Shown here: positions 43,515-54,526 of the stretch, one piece after another
How the letters are laid out: every line of letters starts with the position of its first letter
How positions within the stretch are numbered: the stretch's first letter is position 1
Source of the DNA: Anthostomella pinea
Lineage: Eukaryota > Ascomycota > Sordariomycetes > Xylariales > Xylariaceae
NCBI GenBank assembly: GCA_963556695.1
Contig: CAUWAG010000004.1
Span: forward strand, 2,914,001 to 2,978,000
Reading direction: 5' to 3'
DNA: 64,000 nucleotides
Notes under the pieces: generated by a model
Seen by the model: only the letters and a program-made list of their open reading frames with translations
Database searches by the model: none
Told to the model about the DNA's origin: nothing
Position numbers and translations under genes: made by a program

Positions 43515-45151
43515 TTGTGTTCACCTCAGCTAACCATGAGCTATCATCTCGTCCCCAGATTCCACGGAGCGGGAAAAGGCGGGCTGCCTCCGCATCGCTA
43601 AGGCGCTAGCTTCCGTCCCAAGGTGGGTATGAGTTGCCCGCTTCCGGGAAAGCCAAGTACGCGAAAGAGGAAAACGTCACCCGAAGAGAGATAGCCAAGG
43701 GCCCAATGCGCTGGATACGAAGGACGGTCCCAGGACACTATACAGCAGTAGTCTATCAAATGAGGTCGAGTCGCGCTGCCAAGTCAGACGGTCATATTAA
43801 ATATACGTTTCGGTTACATCTCAACCCAGCTTGTTGGGGGGCTGTGCGAGCAAGAAGCGCTTCGCCCGGTGAGGCGCAAACCAGACGCTCGATCCAAGAG
43901 TCGTCGTGCATTGCAGTGCCACGCCTAAGAAGGTAAGATTGAGCTTGATGCCGCAGTTGCGTCACTTACATTCTATGTCGAAGTGCATGTTTTCCATGAT
44001 GATCCAGACCCTGGCCAGCACCCGTTCCTATAATGCTGTCATACGGATAATATGCCCTCAAGAAGTGTGGCTATTAAAATCCTTATAATCATATATACTA
44101 TTAAGGTATGTGGTTACAGAGTGAGTGAAGCAGTTAATTAAGTATTAAATAAAAAAGGGGGAGTAAAATACAGTTAGAACCTAAGGCCTTTTTAAATATA
44201 AGCATTTTATAAACCTTATATATACTTTTATAAATATCGTACAACCTTTTTTTCGGGCTAATATTGCCGATTAGCTTAAATGCCTTTAATAAAGCTATCA
44301 TTTTTAAAAACAGGTTGTTTTTAACTTATTAAAAAGCTACCGTAAAGTATATAAACAAGTAACAATAAAATAATAGTAATAATATAACTATAAGTGGTTT
44401 ATACATAATGATAATAAAAAATATGAGCGTTAATAATTATAAATAAGTAATAAGTCAAAATAGCTAGAAATTTACTTATGTGCTATATTTAAAAAATCTT
44501 TGTAAGTAAAAGTTAAGGCTTTTTCTTTATGTAATACTTTTAATCAATATTTCTTTATACCCTTTTTAAACTTGTTTAAATATGGGTTTTTTTTGCATAT
44601 GGTGTTTTCTTCTTCGTATATTATATATCTTCCTACCCGATATATAAGTTTTATATTTGTAACTAACACTGTTTGTAAAAACTTTATAAAAACTATAATT
44701 GTAATTGTTATTTCTCATTTTCATATCATTTTTAAATTATATCCGGATATTTTCTATTTATTCTTATATCATACCCAGTATAATAGCGTTTTATAGTTAT
44801 AACCTTTACATTTTTAAATAATAAAGCCGGTTTTTTAAGAAACTTTAAACCCCTATTATTATATAAGCTTATTTAAAATAAATTCCAGATTAAATTTATT
44901 TTATCAACCGTTAATAGTTAATATCGCAACTACCTTTATATATTATATATATATATATACATATATATATATTTATATAGATTACGACGTATAATATTAA
45001 CATAATATAAGTACGTACTGGTTTTCTTTTGTATTTTTATATCATTCTTTTATAGCGTTAAAAGTTAAGCGGTAAAAGTGTTTAAACATAGTTATTGTTC
45101 AAGGCGTTGTTATCGAAATATATATATATATTAAATTTAATACAATCTCGT
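43515..45151. other. GC-normal patch then AT-rich compartment 2
   Basis: Bases 43515-44050 have normal composition but no recognisable gene. From about 44090 the sequence becomes extremely AT-rich, with stops in every frame and long TA runs (for example 44938-44975), as in RIP-mutated repeats. Confidence 0.6.
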
Positions 45152-45397
45152 TGTAACGGAACAGCTGGCAGCTCAGGACGAAGATGCCCATCTATTACTC
45201 CAGATGAATAAGAATCTACTGGTGAGGAGGGAAGAAGGATCAGAACCACCAGCCAATTCTGGTGGGGGATTAGATCTTCAATCCCGCTCCACAATTATCT
45301 ATAGTGAGTGCAGCGGGGCAACGCGTCCACCCCACCAGATCACCTGATGAGCGCACGTACCACCGTGAATGGATGGATGGATGTCAGATCCATCACA
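45152..45397 (+). mobile_element. solo LTR, family D
   Basis: This 246-bp block begins TGTAACGGAACAGC and ends GATCCATCACA, flanked by a perfect CTCGT duplication (45147..45151 and 45398..45402). The inner part (AGCCAA-TCTGGTGGG, CC-CTCCACAATT) is similar to 47610..47774, so another member of the family lies 2.3 kb away. Confidence 0.8.
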
Positions 45398-45457
45398 CTC
45401 GTAATTAGCCTAAATAAGTTCCCGATTTTATCTACGTTAAAGCTATCAAACTTCGGT

Positions 45458-45672
45458 GTGCGGAATACTGTTCATTCGTTCGTGAATTATCTAAGTGTTC
45501 CACTGCTACCTGAGGTGATTGTATTTGTATACAAATAGACACCTAGCGCGTCCCACTCGCGTAGCGGCTGAGCAGTGAGGCAACGGTCGCTATTCGACCG
45601 TTCCTATAGAGCTCGGACCACCCTGATCCCTTACTCACAGACCACCTCCATCACACACCCTGAGCCATCATT
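45458..45672 (+). repeat. dispersed repeat, copy 2 (pair with 17347)
   Basis: This matches 17347..17530 in several ordered blocks (GTGCGGAATA-CTGTTCAT, AGCGCGTCC, CACAGACCACCTCC, CACACCCTGAGCCATCAT). It is embedded in AT-rich compartment 2. Confidence 0.5.
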
Positions 45673-46153
45673 TGACAAAAGCTAATAAACTTTAAAACGC
45701 TATTAAGCCCTTTTTAATTTAAATATAAAAAGTAAACTTTAATATAGTATCTTTTTTATTTGATCCATACTCGATTTATATATAGATTTAACCCGTATAT
45801 AAATCGACGTTTAATATGCGTAATTAATTTTAACTTGATAAATTATATTATTTATAAACGGTTTATTAGTTTTCATACTGCAGTTAGTAATATTACAGAG
45901 GATATTAAATATTGTTTATTCATTATCTAGTTAATATTAAAGGGTTTAAAGGAGATTTTATTTTGATTAACTTAAAGTAACTTTATAAATAATAAAATAA
46001 GTGCGATTTTTATCCGTATTATATTTTTCAATAACACGTTTTATAATAAGGCCGATTTTGTATCGTAACTTTTCGTATTGTATTTTAAATAGTACCGTTA
46101 TTTTATAACTATAACTAAAAGAACAATATTATTTCAACTATCTAACGAGTTAT
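45673..46153. other. AT-rich compartment 2, continued
   Basis: RIP-like sequence without any readable frame. Confidence 0.6.
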
Positions 46154-46365
46154 TGTCACGGCAAGCGTACTGAGGAGCTGGGACATGGCCGGCAGCAAGC
46201 AGCTATTACTCTATTAACGAGAATATCAAGACTAGAGATGAAAGGAAGAGAGAGAGAGATAGGTACAGTGGGAGGTTGCCCCTTTAAGGGGATCCTCTGG
46301 TCAGATCCTTTCCCTATTAGGAAGTATCCACTTGTCATGTGGGAAGGTCTGTGCAGGCCGTCACA
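46154..46365 (+). mobile_element. solo LTR, TGTCACGG family (B), complete
   Basis: This 212-bp block begins TGTCACGGCAAGC and ends GGCCGTCACA. A perfect GTTAT duplication flanks it (46149..46153 and 46366..46370). It is the reverse complement of 47876..48085, with very few differences, and of the partial copy at 24113. The high identity implies recent activity compared with the AT-rich DNA around it. Confidence 0.9.
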
Positions 46366-47251
46366 GTTATTGACGGTAATAATTTATATTTAAAATTAGC
46401 TTATAAACGATATTAGCTGTAATTTAGCCTTTTACTTTTTAGATATTATTCGAACATTTTTATAATTCTTTAAATATAATTAATATTAGCTTTGTAATTT
46501 TAATAATTTCGGTTAACAAGTGTTTTTATAGTTCTTATATATTTCCTTTTAACGAAAATTCTTTTTATCAAATAAAGTATTAGCGCTAGTTACGCGTGTT
46601 TGAATAATTAACGATATAATTGATTATTTATAACTTTTTCGTTTTAATATCGAGCTGTAACCGCTTTAATAAATCTAGGTCTTTTTAATTGTGTTATTTT
46701 TGAAGAAGCGAAATAAAAATACATTATATATTTATAGTTATATAGCGGTAATAGGTCGATTTTGCATGTAGGTTCGAAGTTATGAATTTTTGTAATTTAA
46801 AAAAGCTTGGTTTATATATTTAATAACTTATGACTTAGCTATTAATTTAATATATTTCGTGCTTATTTTAATCTATTTAATTTATTTTATACTATGTTAA
46901 AAACTTACTTTTACTATAATACTTTTTTTATAATTTACGTATTTTTAATAACTAAGTTGTTATAGCTTATATTTCGTCATATTAGTTACGTGGTTTTTTA
47001 TTACGATATTATTTCTTAACTATTTAATAAGTCGTATCAAAAATAACGCGTTATTAAAAGCTATTAATTTAAACCTTAATAGACTTTTTATCGGTATTAT
47101 TTTAGTAATAAGTTGTTATAAATTGTTATATACGAATTCAATGAGTTATAGTTTTAAAGCTATATCGGATTATTATAAGTCGTAAAAAATATAAAGGTAA
47201 TATTTTATAATTTGGTTTTATTTTCTGTTTCATTATCCGTTTATAAGTAGT
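46366..47251. other. AT-rich compartment 2, continued
   Basis: RIP-like sequence with no coding signal. Confidence 0.6.
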
Positions 47252-47774
47252 TGTGACGTTCCGTATATATGAATAGGATATAGAAGCCCTTGTTTACTAT
47301 GTACTGTTTTGGGGCAGGGTTGATGTCATGTACAGCTAGGTTTGTGGCATATAAAGGCCACCGTTCATTTTTTATTGTTTTCTTTTGTCTTCCTGGACAG
47401 TCACTCCTCTCTCATAACACATATAATTGAGCGATCAGTTCAGACACACGTCGTGTTATCTCTATGTGATACACCCTTCAAATTCACTGCGTGGCTTTGC
47501 CAATGGCTCTTCCTCCCCCTTCTTATATCCATTATACAAGCAGCCCTATTGTGGGTGTTGTTGCTGTCCCCGACTCAGTACGTATAACTATCTCTGGCTG
47601 AAAGGAAAAAGAAGATCAGGCGGCACAGCCAAATCTGGTGGGCAACTAGATAAGTGTGTCCGCCCCACAATTCATAGCCCTAGTGGGTCTAGGACAACCA
47701 GCCGTCCAGGAGGTCACGTGCTATCGCGTGATCCCAGGAACATCACCGATGGTAGCGACGTAGCAACCATCACA
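47252..47774 (+). repeat. LTR-like repeat, relative of family D
   Basis: A GC-richer block beginning TGTGACGTTCCG and ending CAACCATCACA, with a GGCATATAAAGG box near 47347. Its last 170 bases resemble the family D LTR at 45152. The ends fit TG...CA, but no matching target duplication flanks it, so the limits are uncertain; it could be an LTR plus some internal sequence. Confidence 0.5.
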
Positions 47775-47875
47775 ATATCAAGCATTTTACGTTGAATATT
47801 ATTCAAAATATTTTATAAAGCGATAGAATTTTAATTAAATTAAACTTTACGTATTTAAAGATTTTAAGTCGTAAT

Positions 47876-48085
47876 TGTGACGGCCTGCACAGACCTTCCC
47901 ACATGACAAGCCGATACTTCCCAATAAGGGAAGGATCTGACCAGAGGATCCCCTTAAAGGGGCAACCTCCCGCTGTACCTATCTCTCTTTCTTCCTTTCC
48001 TTTCTAGTCTTTATATTCTCGTCAATAGAGTAATAGCTGCTTGCTGCAGGCCATGTCCCAGCTCCCCAGTATGCTCGCCGTGACA
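47876..48085 (-). mobile_element. solo LTR, TGTCACGG family (B), copy 3
   Basis: This 210-bp block begins TGTGACGGCCTGC and ends TGCTCGCCGTGACA, inverted relative to 46154..46365. The two lie 1.5 kb apart in opposite orientation. Flanking 5-mers (GTAAT and AATGT) do not match, so this copy may have lost its duplication by mutation or rearrangement. Confidence 0.85.
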
Positions 48086-49641
48086 AATGTCGCCGATTAG
48101 CTCAAGGGCCCCTAACATATATATACAAAGTCTAGTTAAGGCGGTCATTACTAATTAGAAATACGAGGCAAGTCACCTGAATCCTATACGAGCGAGGATT
48201 GGTCTCTGATCTCAATTGGGAGATGAATATTCATCACGGCCCGCAGCGCATCACTGCATCAGGAGTCACTTATCTGCATCGGTTACAATTGGTTCTGGTA
48301 TGTGGAATGTATAAACGTCTAAGTTCGATTGACTATTGAGAGACCGAAATGCATTGGTAAGGTCAGGCTGCCAGATGTGTCATCGGATTGTAGAAGACTG
48401 TAAGTAGCTGTGGTCGGTATCCGAGCCGTGTTGACTTGCGTGTTGCCGGGAATGACATTACATCACGGAGCAAGATCCCCAGTGAATGCGTCCACCGTCT
48501 CTTTGCAAGTCCCAATTGTCTGAGTTCATTATGAAGTTGTATAAAAAGTGTGAGAGTTGTATTTTCGTATGGTTGCGTAGGTTATAGAGGATGTGAAGCG
48601 TTCTCGATTCAAGGGAGCCGTTCTGTTTATAGCTTCAACGAACTTGAAAGACTCTTTATTCTGTGAGTTCCGGGTTTCTTTCTGACTTCGTAGGGTACTA
48701 CGAAGTTACCTACAGAGCCATCGTGGATAGCCTTTGTTTGTTTTTTCAGGCATTCTTTTTGATATGCAAGAGCACAAGGGCGCATGGTCCTCCGTGACCT
48801 TGCCAAGAAAACAATGTGCTCCTAATGCCGAGCGTCTTGGGTTGAAAATCCCGATGCCGAGATCAATCAAAGAAGTCTCATGGGGCAGTCACCGACTTTA
48901 TAGATTCAAGGTATTGTGGCTCAGCGACACTTACTGCCCGTGGACTGTGGCGCCCTTTTCAGCACTAGAGGACCCTAACCTTGCCCCTGGTTTTCCTCCA
49001 CATGCTGCCCGCGTGGGGGTGCTAGCGCCTCTCTTTCCAAGTTGGGCGTTGGACGCGACATTCTACAATGCCATTTTTCAGGAATCCGGACGCAGACTGA
49101 ACCTTATCGACAGAATCTGAGCGAAAGCTACATCCCTTGGGATATTGAGAGATAAGCTCCCCGATGATCCTAGATCACGGCTGACCGCAAACTGCAGCAT
49201 ATCTCATTCTTCGGGTCCCGACTCCGGTTCCAATGAGACCTCTTGCTTCCATCAAGATGTCAGGCACGTAGTCGTACTCGGCATTTGATGTGAAGTTCCA
49301 GCGAATGAATACCCCTGATTGGAGTCGTTTGATGCAGAGCTCGGCAGCGGTCAACGCCGAAGATCGGGAAGGTTTCCGACTCCCTGTCGGACAGGGTGGC
49401 CGGGAACTAGACCGAACCTCGCAGAACTCGACCTGCTTTCTTGGGTAAAACAGACTGGAGGGAAGGTTGAATCGCATACATTCATTCAATCGAGCCCATC
49501 TCAGAGAAAGTGAAGTAACTTGTTGTGAAGCTGTAGCTTCAAGACGTCGGGCGGCTAGGACGAAGACGAATCGCGTCAGCGACAAAGACCTACCGAGTAG
49601 GTTTGCAGGCGACTCGAGCGACATCGGATTTCCCCAGTAAG
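48086..49641. other. intergenic
   Basis: Composition returns to normal. No gene recognised; the open frames at 48734-49120 and 49175-49624 lack motifs. Confidence 0.35.
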
Positions 49642-51531
49642 ATGCGCAATACCAGCATCCACCAAAGTCATGACGCCAACACAGTCACTGGTCATCACGA
49701 AAGAACTGATGATGGTGAGGACGATTATGAGCAAACAGGGACCACAGCAGGTATGAGGGAAAAGAAGGACCAGCCTGATGCGCCGGCCTCTATACTCAAC
49801 GAGGCCGAAGATCACCATCCGGCCCAACCTGTCATGAGCCAAGCCGCTGCCGAGACCGATGGCCAGGACGGACCTCAGCCTCTACCACCCACGGATACCG
49901 CCCAGCGGGATGCGAAAGAGCGCGGTATCTTGGCAAGGGCCTTGAGTGCTTTGAACTGGATGCCACCATGGTGTCGCTACGAGCCGCAGAATCCTCCTAA
50001 GTTCACGCTCGGAATGAACATTCTATTCGGTTTCGTATGGTCTGCATGACTCGTATCCCCTGGGGCCAGACACTGACTAAATATAGAGCGGCACATTCAC
50101 CGTTGCGAATCTGTACTATCCTCAACCCATTCTCAATATCATAGCCGAGGACTTCAACGTCAGCTATGAGCGCTCCTCGAGTATCGCGGCTCTGTCTCAG
50201 GCCGGCTATGCTGTTGGACTCCTCCTTCTGTGCCCGCTTGCAGATATGGTCCCCAGGAGGCCCCTGATCTTGTTTCTCATTTGGGCCACTGCGACAATGG
50301 TAAGTCTCAGTACAATCAAGAAATCAGCAGTAGTCTAACATCTCCTAGTGGATTGGGCTATGCCTCACAAACAGTTTCGATGTCTTCATCAGCCTGTCGT
50401 TTTTGTGTGGTGTAGGGTAAGTGTTCATCTGCTTCCACATCCCGCTGACACTACTGCACTTTGCCTCCTCACTTGCAGCTGTACCGGGTACGTACCTACT
50501 GACTACTGAGCAGTACCGTTACTCCTCAGCTCATACTACCTCTCGTCGGCGATCTTGCTCCAACACACAGACGCGCAACATCGCTGTCCATTGTCGTCTC
50601 CGGGCTCACACTAGGCTTGCTCATCGCCAGGGTGCTGTCTGGCATAGTCGCCAATTACACGTCTTGGAGGAACATATACTGGGTAGCACTCGGCGCTCAA
50701 TATGTCACATTCATCCTACTGCTGTTCAGCCTTCCCGATTACCCAACGAAGAACCAGGGTCTCAACTACTTCAAAGGCCTCTGGGAGATGGCAGTAATGG
50801 TTGTTGAAGAGCCCCTGCTCACACAAGCTTGCATCATGGGCTTCCTGCTGAGCGCGGCGTTCACGAACTTCTGGACTACGTTGACTTTCCTGCTGGCCTC
50901 GCCTCCCTACAACTATTCCTCCTTGGAGATCGGACTTTTCGCATTCATCGGCATCGCAGTCATCACGCTTGCGCCAGTATGGTCACGTTTGATCACCGAC
51001 CGATTCGTGTTCCTGTTCTCTAGTGTGGTCGGCCTGGCGTTTGAACTCGTCGGCGACATCATCGGCACGTTCACTGGCACATTCACTGTGGCAGGGCCTG
51101 TGATCGAAGCCATCATGATGGATACTGGGTCAAACTTCACGCACACAGCTAACCGGAGTAACATCTACAACCTCGATGCGAAAGCGCGGAACCGAGTGAA
51201 TACGGCCTACATGGTCTTCAGCTTCGCTGGACAGTTGACGGGCACAGCGGTCGGAAACCGTCTGTATGCTGAAGGTGGATGGGTATGGAGTGGAGGCTGC
51301 AGAATTGCATTCATTGGCGCCGCGATCCTTGTTGGGCTGGCCAGAGGTCCCAGAGAGACGGGATGGGTTGGCTGGCGAGGTGGGTGGAACATCAGGAAGG
51401 ATGCCAGTCAAAGCAAAGAGACTACCTCAACGGAACGGACTGTTGAGGAAGCGTCGCCTCCGTCAGAGAAGCCGAATGAGACTGCGCCAAGCAGTGAGAC
51501 CATAATAGACGTGCGAGGCGAGCCTCGTTGA
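49642..51531 (+). CDS. MFS transporter (MFS_1 family)
   Basis: Four exons, 49642..50034, 50087..50299, 50349..50416 and 50514..51531, encode 563 residues. A long hydrophilic N-terminal arm of about 130 residues precedes the first helix (FTLGMNILFGF). MFS signatures include AALSQAGYAVGLLLLCPLAD with MVPRRPLIL (loop 2-3), TVTPQLILPLVGDLAPTHRR and ARVLSGIVANYTSWRNIYWV, and later NRVNTAYMVFSFAGQLTGTA. The C-terminus is a Glu/Ser-rich cytoplasmic tail. The substrate is unknown; the pattern resembles the bacterial-type drug/sugar exporter branch found in fungi. Intron 3 (50417..50513) contains an internal acceptor and donor around nine bases (50479..50487) that could be spliced in without breaking the frame. 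Confidence 0.85.
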
Positions 51532-52641
51532 TCACCTGATAGATTTGTGGTTCCCAACCTGGTGGCCTGAGAACTTGAGAAGTGGCATCGATATAGTTAT
51601 TAATTCAGTCTCTGCCTCAACCTTGAACCAAGTGATCAAGTTTCTTGCGAGAAAAGAAATGTTCTTGGCTAAACCATTTAAACCTTCCACTTCCTCAACT
51701 TTAACGCCACTAATCACCTAGCAGATATGACCTCCTCTCACAGGCTCTCATCCTGTACCATCTAGATTTCAGACTCCCAACCCAGAAAGGTGAGAGTTAG
51801 CACCAGAGTCTTTATTGATTGGGGCTTTGCCGCGACCGTATATAGACGAATGATCTATTTTTCGTGGTTGAATGCTGCCTGTTTTCCCTCAACCTCAACC
51901 TTGATGGCCACTACAACTCGGTTCGTGTGAGCTGCGCCAATGAGTCTCAATTTCTGTGGAATCTCAAAGTGTTCTGTGTTGTAAAATGAAAAGGAAAGCC
52001 GAAGGGGTACATTTCTACTTAATAACCGTGAAAGTGACCTCTGACGGCTATATAAGCCAGGTGATCCCACAGGATGACCAATATACCTGCTCAGGCTAGA
52101 TACGCCACTGAGCACGTATTCTGACAGTTTCGTGCAATCGTCTACCCTTGTGTATGCCCAGAAGAAACAGAAACCTACTTCCTGCGAGGCGCAGTGTCAT
52201 AACCCAAGACCGGACGCAACGGAACGCCGCTGGCCGTCCCCAAGCCACGCAGTCTTGGTGTAGTATATTTCGAAAATCTTGAACCACGAGGTTGCTAGCT
52301 GTGTCTTCCCTCTAGGTTTGTGCTGGACTACTGCTGTCCACCTTCGGTCCGCCGCCTGAGCTCCATCACTGGGTATGGGTCTAATGGTGTGCGGTACGTG
52401 GCGTTATATTCCCGAATAGCAAACTTCAACTGAATAAGGTTGCCTCGAAACTAACACTCTCACAATGTGCCACCTTTTCCCGAAAGCCCACGTGCGCGAT
52501 ATGTTTCTGAGTGCAATTTGATCCTTTGCCCACCTTCCTAGGTATACAAAACTTCCCCTCTTCCTTTCAATATCTGGATGATCACAACTGCTCTCACTAC
52601 CACCCAACACCAGCACCAACATCACCAACGCCACCGCGACC
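51532..52641. other. intergenic
   Basis: No gene recognised. The end is rich in CACCAACACC-type sequence before the next reading frame. Confidence 0.3.
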
Positions 52642-53778
52642 GTGACAAAGCGCACAAACCAACCCCTCCCAGTGCCGGAGCAGCCGACCGAATGCGGAGC
52701 CAAGCACTTCCTCGCATCCACCGGCTCGTGTTCTCCCATCCCCGCCGAGAAACCAAGTCACGCTTGGCGGCCGGAGACCGACGTCTACAGAAGACTGCAA
52801 CGCCGGGGAAAGCCCAGCTCGATATGGCGGAAAGTCACGCGTCAATTCAACTACTGGATTCTCGACAGCGGCAACAGGAGTCTGCGCAGTCTTAAACTCG
52901 ACCAAACAGACGTCCGGCACCTGCACCAGATGTTTCTTCTGATCGGTCAGGACCGGCTTATGACCGTGCGGCAAAGAGTTCCGGTTCACGCGGGGACAGC
53001 TCTGCGATTAGCCGTCGACATGTACGTTGACACCGATAACGAGCAGCTGATGCTGGACGCGATGGAGTCGCTGAGGCTACATCTAGAATGTATTCTGTGC
53101 GAAGACTATTTCCTACCACGCGCGCCACCGCACGTCTCCCTAGGCATCGGCAGCATCGTGCTGCAGATGATACGCTTTATGGAAACCCGCAGGATGGACG
53201 TTCACGGCGGCTCCAATAGCGTGAGAACCCCCGACATCGAGCAGTTGCAGGCGACGGCTGCTGGTTCTGAGAGACCAGGAACCACATGCCGCAGACTCGG
53301 ATTGCAAGTGTCCGACGTCTCTCTGATGCTCTACCGATACTGACCGAGCATCACGGCGGTATCTGCGGAAATCGGAGAGGAGTCCGTGCGAGCCACCCCG
53401 GGGTACGCGAGCTCCCTGGTAGAGCTCATCAGCGAGATACCAGTCCATGGAGTTGAGAGGCTGCAACGCAAGTTGTCGGTCGATATCATGGACATCATTA
53501 CGGCTGTCGCGTCGTCCGAGGACCAAAAGTCTCATCTGATTCGGACCGCGATGAGGTTCGCCGAGGTATACGGGATAGACGTGTATTGCCCCGAGGCATA
53601 CACGCCTTCATCCTCGGTTGTCGCTGTCCGCGACCCGCCCAAATTGGAGGATTTTCGAAATATTGTCCTCCCAGACGACTATGATTCAGGTTGGTTTCTC
53701 CGTCTGTCGGCCATCATAGGCTTAGCTGTCTTCCTGGTGTTAGTGGTAGTGGAAGACGTGATGAAGTCTGGAGCCTAA
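52642..53778 (+). CDS. hypothetical protein with C-terminal membrane anchor, in-frame stop
   Basis: One reading frame runs from about 52642 to 53778 but is interrupted by a single TGA at 53341..53343. The part before it (about 230 residues) is Arg/Leu-rich with blocks such as WRKVTRQFNYWILDSGNRSL and MLDAMESLRLHLECILCEDY. The part after it (about 145 residues) ends in a clear membrane helix (FLRLSAIIGLAVFLVLVVVE) and a short tail. No ATG opens the frame at 52642 (GTG); an ATG at 52578 lies in another frame, so the 5' end is unresolved or broken. I do not recognise a family. It is either a young pseudogene or contains an intron over 53315-53385 that I could not place. Confidence 0.4.
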
Positions 53779-54526
53779 TCTACTGTACGGGGGACGGAAA
53801 GTAAGCCTGGCTGATGATATCCCTCAGCTGTGGTATCTTCCGGCTCGGGGGAAAGTAGAGAAGGAGAAGAATACAAAGGGGGCAGCAGTCTAGTAATTTA
53901 TTGCCTCGATCTCTCTGACGCTCAAGACTTTGAGCCTGCATATCACCCCACGCGAGGTCTGCGTACGGCATGTTTATTGACAAATGTCTTGACCGCTTGA
54001 CCTTCCTGATCGGGACAACTCCTGCTGCCATTTTTCCAAAGTGAACAAGGAGATAAGTGACAACGCGATCGTGACTGCCGTCGACGGTGTTAAACAATAT
54101 CATAGGGGCGGGATGCGCGCGATAGGCACGTCAAAAATCATGCAGCATGCAGGTGTTTGTGTCACAGCTTCCGAAAATGTATGACGCTGAACCAAGAGAT
54201 GCGGCATTGCGACCTGTCCCTGCCAAGCTATTAAGCATGATGATCGTCCTATACTAGCCATTTCCCTTATCGCAACCTGCCGCCGACTTGCCGCATCGGG
54301 GAGGTGGTCCCCTTCTAGAAGCATTTCTTAACGAGATCCGGGACCCGGACACGAGAGCAAGTATTATATTGATATACTATTTATATACTATGTATATACT
54401 ATGGATAAGTAGAGCTCCGCCGCCCTTCTTACGAGGGTGCCTTGGTTCACTACTCTTCGGAGCGATCCCCTCTCGCCTTCCTGGACTCAGTCACGCATCG
54501 GTATCACTGCAGACGCGTCAGTGAAG
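53779..54526. other. intergenic
   Basis: No gene recognised. A run of TATATACTA units near 54365-54405 lies about 130 bases before the esterase-like start. Confidence 0.35.

Noticed and set aside
48734..49120. 128-codon open frame upstream of an MFS gene
   Set aside because: No motif, no signal peptide and no consistent neighbouring exons.
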